A stretch of DNA of 9,833 nt from an uncultured Prevotella sp. (GTDB lineage Bacteria > Bacteroidota > Bacteroidia > Bacteroidales > Bacteroidaceae), in the NCBI GenBank assembly GCA_902497035.1, contig CABVDL010000097.1:1-9833 (forward strand), given 5' to 3'. This document shows positions 4,541 through 9,833 of this stretch, in pieces. The notes under the pieces were generated by a model. It did no database searches and was not told where the DNA came from. It saw only the letters and a program-made list of their open reading frames with translations. Both the position numbers and the translations under genes were made by a program. Each line of letters opens with the position of its first letter. Position 1 is the stretch's first letter.

Positions 4541-6742
4541 CTATATTCTCTCCACCTGCTTCACGCCTTTCACGGTCTGCAGCTTTTTGATAAGTGAGTT
4601 GAGGCGGGTGGTGTCCTCAATCTGTATGGTAAGGTTGCCCGAGAAGAGGCCGTCGTGCGAGTCGATGTTGATGGAGCGCATGACGATTCTCTCGTCCTTG
4701 GAGATGATGTTCGTGATGTTGGACACGATGCCGATGTCGTCGTTGCCGACAATGCGCAGTGTGATGGCGTACTTCGACTGTCCCTTTCCGCTCCAGCGTG
4801 CCTTGACGATGCGGTAGCCGAAGCGCCGTCTCATCTCCGGGGCGTTGGGGCAGTCGGTGCGGTGTATCTTGATGCCGCCGCCCGCCGTGACGAAACCGAA
4901 GATGGGGTCACCGTAGATGGGGTGGCAGCATTGCGCGAGCTGATAGTCGATGCCCTTGAGGTTGCGGTCGATGGTCAGCACGTCATCGTTGTCCTTGGTG
5001 ATCTCGTCGTTGGGACTCTCAAACTCGAATTTCTCGGCCGACACCGTCTCATGCTCCTTGCTCGCGTTCTCCAGGTGGTCTTTCACGGCAAGGTATTGCG
5101 TGATGATGTCGTTGGGGTCGAGCTTCCCGTCGGCCACCTGACGGTAGAAGTCGCTCACCTCCTTGAAGCCCAGCTTCTTGATGAGGTGTCCCATGGTGCT
5201 CTCGTCCTGCTCAACATGCCGGTTGCGGAAACGGCGCTCTAACAGTTCCTTCGCATAGAGTCCGTCCTTGACCTGTGTCTCTTTCAGGGCCAGCCGTATC
5301 TTAGACTTGGCTTTCGGGGTGGTGGCGATGTTCAGCCAGTCGTGCTTCGGTGTCTGGCTGTTCTGGGTCAGCACCTCGACGGTGTCTCCCGAGTGCAGCT
5401 TCTCACGCATCGGCACGGCCTTGCCGTTGACGCGCCCGCCGACGCAGGTGTTGCCCACATGGGAGTGGATGCGGTAGGCGAAGTCGAGCACCGTGGCACC
5501 CGCCGGAAACTTGTAGAGGTCGCCCTTGGGTGTGAAGACGTAGATGTCGTCGGGCTGCAGCGACATTTTGAACTGGTCCATCACCTGCATGTTATCGCCG
5601 GCCTCGAGCGCGGCGCGGATATTGGCGAGCCACTCGTCCATCTGTCCGCCGCTCTTGATGCCCTTGTAGCGCCAGTGTGCGGCGAGGCCGTGCTCGGCGA
5701 TGTCGTCCATGCGCTCGGTGCGTATCTGCACCTCCACCCATTTGTTCTCGGGTCCCAGCACGGTGATGTGGAGGCTCTCGTAGCCGTTTGACTTCGGCAC
5801 CGACAGCCAGTCGCGCAGCCGCTTGGGGTTGGGCTGGTACATATCAGTGATGATGGAATACACCTGCCAGCACTGCTGTTTCTCCTTTTCCAGGGGCGAG
5901 TCGAGGATGATGCGTATGGCAAAGAGGTCATAGATGCCCTCGAAGCCGCACTTCTGCTTTTTCATCTTCTGCCAGATGGAGTGTATCGACTTCGTACGGC
6001 CCTTCATGTGGAACTTCAGTCCGGCCTGCTCCAGCCGCTCCTCGATGGGGCCGATGAACCGTGCGATATAGGCGTCGCGCGCCGTCTTCGTGGCGTTGAG
6101 CTTCTCCTTTATCATGTAGTAGGCGTCGTGCTCGAGGTATTTCAGCGACAGGTCCTCGAGCTCGCTCTTGAGCGTATAGAGGCCAAGCTTGTGGGCCAGC
6201 GGGGCATAGAGGTAGCTGGCCTCCTCCGACACTTCATGCTGAGCATCCTTGTTGGTAGTGTCGCGTATGAGACGCATGATGTTGACGCGGTCGGCAATCA
6301 TAATGAGGATGACGCGCATGTCCTCGGCGAAGGTGAGCAGCAGGTTGCGGAAGTTGTCGCTCTCGATGACGGGGTTTTTGTCGTAGAGGTGCTGTATCTT
6401 GTCCAGTCCATGGACGATGTGCGCCACGCTCTCCCCGTATTTATCAGCAACTTCCTTGTCGTCAGTCACCTGGCAGGCGTAGAGCAGGGTGGCGATAACC
6501 GAGTCGCGTCGCAGCCCTATCTCGTCAACGCATATCTTTGCGGTCTGCAGGGCCGTGACGATGGGGTTGAGGCCGAAAGCGTCGCGATGCACCTTGCCAT
6601 CGGCGATGGCCTTGCGAAGGTTGGTCTTCAACTTGCGTGCGTCTTCGGCCGAGAAGGCGTCGCCCACCTTGTCGATGAGGTAGCGCCGCAGTTCCCAGGT
6701 CAGTTGTATTTCCTCACGTGTGAATGTAAAAGCCTCGTCCAT
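4541..6742 (-). CDS. relA: RelA/SpoT-family (p)ppGpp synthetase with degenerate hydrolase site
   Basis: A 733-residue long RSH protein that makes the alarmone (p)ppGpp from ATP and GDP/GTP in the stringent response. Domain order is standard. The pseudo-HD hydrolase region covers about 55-200, the synthetase about 240-345, with GRTKSIHSIWQKM, R308-L-R-D311, NGYESLH (Y321) and VEVQIRT (E337, Q339). The TGS domain is at about 397-460, then a helical region, a conserved-Cys region (C605, C606, H607, with HRTDCPN) and a C-terminal ACT domain (about 658-733). The hydrolase HD pair is replaced by Y88-A89 in LLYACQVTD, where LLHDxxEDT is expected, and the first metal His is also gone, so hydrolysis is probably lost. 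The RxRD motif resembles the RxKD form of bifunctional Rel enzymes rather than the ExDD form of E. coli RelA. A separate hydrolase-competent RSH is expected elsewhere in the genome. It lies 53 bp downstream of the CobW-like gene on the same strand. Confidence 0.93.
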   Translation of the reverse strand: MDEAFTFTREEIQLTWELRRYLIDKVGDAFSAEDARKLKTNLRKAIADGKVHRDAFGLNPIVTALQTAKICVDEIGLRRDSVIATLLYACQVTDDKEVADKYGESVAHIVHGLDKIQHLYDKNPVIESDNFRNLLLTFAEDMRVILIMIADRVNIMRLIRDTTNKDAQHEVSEEASYLYAPLAHKLGLYTLKSELEDLSLKYLEHDAYYMIKEKLNATKTARDAYIARFIGPIEERLEQAGLKFHMKGRTKSIHSIWQKMKKQKCGFEGIYDLFAIRIILDSPLEKEKQQCWQVYSIITDMYQPNPKRLRDWLSVPKSNGYESLHITVLGPENKWVEVQIRTERMDDIAEHGLAAHWRYKGIKSGGQMDEWLANIRAALEAGDNMQVMDQFKMSLQPDDIYVFTPKGDLYKFPAGATVLDFAYRIHSHVGNTCVGGRVNGKAVPMREKLHSGDTVEVLTQNSQTPKHDWLNIATTPKAKSKIRLALKETQVKDGLYAKELLERRFRNRHVEQDESTMGHLIKKLGFKEVSDFYRQVADGKLDPNDIITQYLAVKDHLENASKEHETVSAEKFEFESPNDEITKDNDDVLTIDRNLKGIDYQLAQCCHPIYGDPIFGFVTAGGGIKIHRTDCPNAPEMRRRFGYRIVKARWSGKGQSKYAITLRIVGNDDIGIVSNITNIISKDERIVMRSINIDSHDGLFSGNLTIQIEDTTRLNSLIKKLQTVKGVKQVERI

Positions 6743-6769
6743 TTCTTATCCGTATACTTATTGTTGTCT

Positions 6770-6789
6770 CATTCTCTGCTGAGAGAATG
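6770..6789. repeat. perfect hairpin between cobW-like and relA genes
   Basis: CATTCTCT and AGAGAATG form an 8-bp stem with a 4-nt loop, in the 53-bp gap between two same-strand genes. On the minus strand it is followed by AGACAACAATAAG with no U-run, so it is not a classical terminator. It could be an mRNA processing or stability element. Confidence 0.5.
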
Positions 6790-6795
6790 GCGTGC

Positions 6796-7938
6796 CTACT
6801 TACTCAGGCACTTGTCCAGTTCGGCCTCGATGGCCTTGCGGTCGAGATTTTGGCCGATGAACACGATCTTCTGCATGCGGTCGCCGTATTTGTCGTCCCA
6901 GTCCTTCTTCACGTCCGGGTTCTTCTCAAGGAAGTCGTCCAGTTCGTCCTTGGGCATGGTGGCGTACCATTGTCCGGCGTTGGTGATGTTGAACTGCTTG
7001 CCGCTTTGCTCGAAGAGATAGCAGGTCTCCTGCTCGTCCTCAAAGTAGCACATGCCCTTGGCACGCACCACGCCCTTCGGCCATTTGGTTGAGACAAATT
7101 CGTCGAAGTCGCCTAACACCATTGGCTGTCTGCGCTTCCACACGAAAGTTTGAATGCCGTATTCGAGGGCCTCGCCGCTCTCTTCGTTCTCCAGCTCGTC
7201 GTCATCGTCCTGCATGGCCTCAATCCACCGGGCCGACGTGGCCACCTTGCCGAAGTCGAACAGACGGGTGTTGAGTATCTTCTCCAGGTCGATGTTGCCG
7301 TAGTCGCACTCCAGTATCTCGGCCTTCGGCTGTATGGCGCGGATGACGGCCTTCAGATGCTCCAGCTCGTCCTTTGAAATCTCCGATGCCTTGTTGAGGA
7401 GAATGATGTTGCAGAACTCAATCTGCTGGATGACGAGCGACGCGAGGTCTTCCTCGCCGATGTTGCTCTTCTGCAGGTCGTCGCCTAGTCCGAACTCGTC
7501 GCGCATGCGCAGGGCATCGACCACGGTGACGATGGCGTCGAGGCGTGCCACACCGTTCTTGAACAGGTTTTTCGGCATGAGCTGGGGATAAGTGGAGATG
7601 GTCTGCGCGATGGGCGCAGGCTCGCAGATGCCCGAGGCCTCGATGACGATATAGTCGAATTTGCCCGTGTTGATGATGTCGTTGAGCTGTTTGACGAGGT
7701 CGGCCTTGAGCGTGCAGCAGATGCAGCCGTTTTGCAAAGCCACCAGCGAGTCGTCGCCCTGACCCACGATGCCGCCCTGCTCAATGAGGCTGGCATCGAT
7801 GTTCACCTCGCCGATGTCGTTGACAATGACGGCAAACTTGATGCCTTTCTCGTTTTTCAACACGCGGTTGAGCAGTGTCGTCTTGCCACTGCCGAGGTAA
7901 CCTGTGAGCAGCAGTACTGGTGTTTCCTTGTTATCCAT
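6796..7938 (-). CDS. CobW/COG0523 family G3E GTPase (putative metallochaperone)
   Basis: A 380-residue P-loop GTPase of the COG0523 group (CobW, YjiA, ZNG1), cytosolic proteins that deliver metal, often zinc, to client enzymes using GTP. Visible marks are the Walker A GYLGSGKTT (13-21), the metal-binding CxCC of NGCICC (C72, C74, C75), EASGICEPAP from E100, VVDA (139-142) and NKAS (182-185) at the position of the guanine-specificity NKxD, with the Asp replaced by Ser. An acidic linker, DDDDELENEE, at about 214-223 separates it from the C-terminal CobW_C domain, which starts near residue 231 (GIQTFVWKRRQP). No His-rich metal loop is present. It is the first gene of a probable two-gene unit with relA and has a TAACTTTG box upstream. 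No Zur-type operator was recognised, so metal and client are unknown. Confidence 0.92.
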   Translation of the reverse strand: MDNKETPVLLLTGYLGSGKTTLLNRVLKNEKGIKFAVIVNDIGEVNIDASLIEQGGIVGQGDDSLVALQNGCICCTLKADLVKQLNDIINTGKFDYIVIEASGICEPAPIAQTISTYPQLMPKNLFKNGVARLDAIVTVVDALRMRDEFGLGDDLQKSNIGEEDLASLVIQQIEFCNIILLNKASEISKDELEHLKAVIRAIQPKAEILECDYGNIDLEKILNTRLFDFGKVATSARWIEAMQDDDDELENEESGEALEYGIQTFVWKRRQPMVLGDFDEFVSTKWPKGVVRAKGMCYFEDEQETCYLFEQSGKQFNITNAGQWYATMPKDELDDFLEKNPDVKKDWDDKYGDRMQKIVFIGQNLDRKAIEAELDKCLSK

Positions 7939-7989
7939 GATTGATTGTTTGTTATTATCGCTTGATTAAATGATGTATTGTCGTTATTG

Positions 7990-7997
7990 CAAAGTTA
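7990..7997 (-). promoter_or_regulatory. -7 box of the cobW-like/relA transcript
   Basis: Reading the minus strand, TAACTTTG lies about 52 bases before the ATG at 7938, within the decamer GTAACTTTGC that is repeated in opposite orientation at 8091-8100. No TTTG is found at the 19-21 base spacing, so the -33 element is weak or absent. Confidence 0.55.
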
Positions 7998-8091
7998 CAA
8001 ATATTGTACCATTATCGGGCTTTAACGTAGGATTTTTTACATAAACTCTTCCAAATTTACCCGCAGTCTTCACAGTTTAGTGAAAATGTGG

Positions 8092-8099
8092 TAACTTTG
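8092..8099 (+). promoter_or_regulatory. -7 box of the GYF_2-domain gene
   Basis: TAACTTTG ends 20 bases before the ATG at 8120; the -33 region (TCTTCA at 8067-8072) matches poorly. Expected leader is very short, about 15 nt. Together with the 7990-7997 box this makes 7939-8119 a divergent promoter region. Confidence 0.6.
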
Positions 8100-8119
8100 C
8101 AGCAAAATCGAGATGACGT

Positions 8120-9226
8120 ATGAACTACTTTATTATTGTCAATGACGCGCAGCAGGGTCCTTACACGATTGACGAGCTGCGTCAGCGCCACATCACCGAG
8201 GAAACGCTTGTCTGGTGTGAGGGAATGACCGACTGGCAGCCGGCCTGGCAGGTGGATGACCTCAAGCCGCTGTTTGCCGGCGGGACGGCCTCCGGGCAGC
8301 CCACACCGCCGCCAGTGCCCCATACCACAGGCCACGCAGGCAACACTGATGCCGCCGCCACAACGGGGGCGCCCAACGGCAGTGATGCCATTGACAATCC
8401 TGCGCTGAATGGGCAGAACGGCAGCGGTGCGGCTGGCAAGCCTGCAAATGACGCCGCGAATCGGCCGAAGAGCAAAAAGAAGCTATACATCGTGCTTGGT
8501 GTTGTGGCCCTCGCCCTCTTTATCCTGGCGCTTACCAATCCCAGCCCGGCTGAGCACCGGCGCGCCATCGACGACAAGATTGGTGACGCCTCGTTCGACA
8601 TCGACGACAACCATACCACACCGTTGGCCAGCAGCATCATGAGCATCTTCTCCTCTTTCGGAAAAGGCGTGGCCATTCAGATGCTGAAGGAGGTTGTGGA
8701 TTCCGACCTCACTTATCACAACTACATCTTCTTCTCGACCACCACCGTCCACGTTGCCATGCTTCATGAGGATGTCCACACTTCAACGGGCTTCCTCGGC
8801 CATGTCAATGCCATCGACCTCACATCCATTCTGCCGGAAATCATCACAAAACAGATGACCGGCGGCCTGTTCGACTCCGACGGCAAGGATGCCGATCATT
8901 CAGCAGCCGGTGCCCCGGATGATGAGGAAACAGACGGCAGTGGCACTGAAAACGACGGCTCTGCCTCAGAGAGCGCCACCACGGAACAGCCGGCAGCCAA
9001 TGCGCCGTCGGGTGAGCAGGTCTCAACCATTACCCGCGTAGTGAAGCAGAACGGCGTGACCATCGACTCGGCAACCAAGCATACCGCCATGCGCGTCGCC
9101 AACGAGATAGCAGGCAAGGTGAAGAAGGATATTCAGCAGCAGTCTGACAAGGAATCGTCTGATGAGGCCAACGGCATCATCGACGAAGTGCTGGGCTTTC
9201 TGAAGTCAATACTGTCAAGTTTGTAA
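8120..9226 (+). CDS. single-pass membrane protein with N-terminal GYF_2-like domain, function unknown
   Basis: I do not recognise a named gene. Residues 1-52 resemble the GYF_2 (DUF4339) fold: YFIIVNDAQQGPYTIDELRQR followed by LVWCEGMTDWQPAWQV, a small domain thought to bind proline-rich or partner peptides. Residues 53-115 are a low-complexity Gly/Ala/Pro/Asn linker. KSKKK (117-121) precedes one hydrophobic helix (about 122-138), so the GYF domain should be cytoplasmic and the rest outside. The segment TNPSPAEHRRA (139-149), then YHNYIFFSTTTV (199-210) and GFLGHVNAIDL (224-234), recalls DUF4359-type proteins of Bacteroidetes, but I hold that weakly. Residues 251-300 are acidic and Ser/Ala-rich, and the C-terminus (about 325-368) is a probable amphipathic helix. 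The start fits the short leader from the TAACTTTG box. The gene is monocistronic, with the tRNA promoter starting directly after it. Confidence 0.75.
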   Translation: MNYFIIVNDAQQGPYTIDELRQRHITEETLVWCEGMTDWQPAWQVDDLKPLFAGGTASGQPTPPPVPHTTGHAGNTDAAATTGAPNGSDAIDNPALNGQNGSGAAGKPANDAANRPKSKKKLYIVLGVVALALFILALTNPSPAEHRRAIDDKIGDASFDIDDNHTTPLASSIMSIFSSFGKGVAIQMLKEVVDSDLTYHNYIFFSTTTVHVAMLHEDVHTSTGFLGHVNAIDLTSILPEIITKQMTGGLFDSDGKDADHSAAGAPDDEETDGSGTENDGSASESATTEQPAANAPSGEQVSTITRVVKQNGVTIDSATKHTAMRVANEIAGKVKKDIQQQSDKESSDEANGIIDEVLGFLKSILSSL

Positions 9227-9242
9227 AAAACTCCCAAAAAGT

Positions 9243-9273
9243 TTTGTCAGTTCAAGGATAATGCTTACCTTTG
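9243..9273 (+). promoter_or_regulatory. promoter of tRNA-Val
   Basis: TTTG at 9243-9246, 19 bases, then TACCTTTG at 9266-9273: a full match to the Bacteroidetes consensus with the same 19-base spacing as the GH89 promoter. Transcription would start around 9280, about 33 bases ahead of the tRNA. Confidence 0.8.
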
Positions 9274-9312
9274 CACTCGCTATCGGTAAAACGCCGGTCA
9301 GCAAAGTAGGAT

Positions 9313-9387
9313 AGGGGCATAGCCCAGTTGGTTTAGAGCGCTGCAGTCACATTGCAGAGGTCATCGGTTCGAGCCCGATTGTCCCTA
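9313..9387 (+). tRNA. tRNA-Val (anticodon CAC)
   Basis: A 75-nt cloverleaf decoding GUG. The acceptor AGGGGCA pairs with TGTCCCT (one G-U pair), with discriminator A9387. The D-arm is GCCC/GAGC around AGTTGGTTTA, with one C-A mismatch. Anticodon stem CTGCA/TGCAG encloses loop GTCACAT, where U33 is followed by CAC at 9348-9350. The variable loop is AGGTC, and the T-arm ATCGG/CCGAT encloses TTCGAGC. CCA is not encoded. Own promoter upstream and terminator just downstream make it a single-gene unit. Confidence 0.9.
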
Positions 9388-9395
9388 CTTGTATA

Positions 9396-9425
9396 CCCGT
9401 CATTCAAGTTGAATGACGGGCTTTT
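9396..9425 (+). terminator. intrinsic terminator of tRNA-Val
   Basis: CCCGTCATTCAA and TTGAATGACGGG form a perfect 12-bp inverted repeat around one base (in practice a 9-10-bp stem with a small loop), followed by CTTTT. It begins 8 bases after the tRNA. Confidence 0.85.
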
Positions 9426-9555
9426 AGGTTTCAGGGCGTAGCAGATAAAGTTTGTGGAGGTGTGAATCGTTTTTTCCTGACTTCATCACATCTTTGGCTG
9501 GATAAAGAGTCAGCATTGATTATCAATTAGTTATAAGAATGTTTCTGCAATTGAT

Positions 9556-9572
9556 GGTGACGCATTTACGAA
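9556..9572 (+). repeat. dispersed motif GGTGACGCATTKACGAA, occurrence 3
   Basis: GGTGACGCATTTACGAA differs from 947-963 at one position (T for G). Here it precedes the hairpin cluster by about 33 bases rather than following a repeat array. Confidence 0.6.
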
Positions 9573-9604
9573 TTAAGGAAAAAGAAAATCATGTACATGC
9601 TTAC

Positions 9605-9699
9605 GCTCCCTAAGGAGCTCTGAGTCTCGACCTGCGGGGTAGCCTTGCGAGCAGGCTCGCCGGCTATCCCGCAGGTTGAGACTCACCCCTTACTGGGGT
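9605..9699. repeat. cluster of three hairpins with a 24-bp central stem
   Basis: Hairpin A: GCTCC / GGAGC with loop CTAA (9605-9618). Hairpin B: left arm 9621-9644 (begins TGAGTCTCGACC) pairs with 9662-9685 (ends GGTTGAGACTCA) over 24 positions, with two G-T wobbles when read as plus-strand RNA; its loop contains a further hairpin, GCGAG-CAGG-CTCGC (9647-9659 region). Hairpin C: ACCCC / GGGGT with loop TTACT (9685-9699), followed by AAAAG. Both departures from perfect pairing being wobbles suggests maintained structure, in RNA or single-stranded DNA. It could be a second REP-like family, a small RNA, or a terminator-like or attenuation element. Confidence 0.7.
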
Positions 9700-9812
9700 A
9701 AAAGCCTGTCCATGACGAAAATCGCTAAAGCGTAAAATTGCGCATAGCGCATAAAATAAAGCGGTCGAGAAGGCGTTTGAAAACCTTTGTGCCAGCGTCC
9801 TTGGAGTTGTAC

Positions 9813-9825
9813 GTCACCGGCGGCA
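9813..9825 (+). repeat. array-unit fragment at the window edge
   Basis: GTCACCGGCGGCA is identical to the core of the 22-bp array units at 849-892, about 9 kb away. It may be the start of another repeat region beyond the window; only this one piece is visible. Confidence 0.4.
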
Positions 9826-9833
9826 GTGTTGTA

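Larger units (their letters stand above)
9426..9833. other. gene-free, structure-rich intergenic region
   Basis: I see no reading frame here with convincing coding character on either strand. It holds AT-rich DNA to about 9600, a copy of the dispersed motif (9556-9572), three consecutive hairpins (9605-9699), and a 13-bp match to the tandem array (9813-9825). The right end is cut by the window. Confidence 0.6.

Noticed and set aside
4525..4541. GGCGGGG-ATG-CCTCGCC hairpin as relA terminator
   Set aside because: Overlaps the relA stop codon, has an A-C mismatch on the transcribed strand and no U-run.
6770..6789. Intrinsic terminator between the cobW-like gene and relA
   Set aside because: Good stem but no U-tract on either strand.
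5981..7021. 346-codon open frame on the plus strand across relA and the cobW-like gene
   Set aside because: It crosses the gap between two conserved minus-strand genes and its composition mirrors them; a shadow.
9232..9247. AAAACT...AGTTTT as a terminator of the GYF_2-domain gene
   Set aside because: Stem is only six A-T-rich pairs, no U-run follows, and it overlaps the tRNA promoter's -33 box.

Overview
The window looks like a chromosomal segment of a Bacteroidetes bacterium, probably Prevotella-like or a related gut or oral genus. The evidence is two near-perfect Bacteroidetes-type promoters (TTTG-N19-TAnnTTTG) ahead of the glycosidase and the tRNA, two further TAACTTTG -7 boxes, starts preceded by A/T-rich DNA rather than Shine-Dalgarno sequences, and protein families typical of that phylum. 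Genus is inference only.

Region 1-1099: the first copy of a REP/RAYT cassette, a Y1 (HUH) REP-associated tyrosine transposase bracketed by two 119-bp units. Each unit is a pair of inverted 28-bp GC-rich REP arms around a 45-nt AT-rich spacer. It is followed by a diverged REP palindrome, a 22-bp tandem array (4.5 copies) and a dispersed motif, then the promoter of the next gene. Region 1100-3646: a secreted GH89 alpha-N-acetylglucosaminidase, followed in the same frame, after one TGA, by a 79-codon segment resembling the C-terminal tail of secreted Bacteroidetes proteins. Region 3678-4520: a second cassette, identical to the first over 810 bp as far as I can read, in direct orientation, so the glycosidase is bracketed by direct repeats 3697 bp apart.

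Region 4541-7938 (minus strand): a probable two-gene unit, a CobW/COG0523 G3E GTPase followed by a long RelA/SpoT homologue whose hydrolase (HD) site is degenerate while the (p)ppGpp synthetase site looks intact. Region 7939-8119 is a divergent promoter region. Region 8120-9226 (plus) is an unrecognised single-pass membrane protein with an N-terminal GYF_2-like domain. Region 9243-9425 is a tRNA-Val(CAC) with its own promoter and terminator.

Region 9426-9833 has no convincing gene but is rich in structure: another copy of the dispersed motif, three consecutive hairpins (the central one with a 24-bp stem), and at the edge a piece of the same 13-mer found in the tandem array. The housekeeping genes are ordinary. 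The most interesting content is the repeat ecology: a REP unit that carries the start codon and first codons of its own transposase, a recent cassette duplication around a glycosidase, and a shared motif marking the edges of repeat regions.
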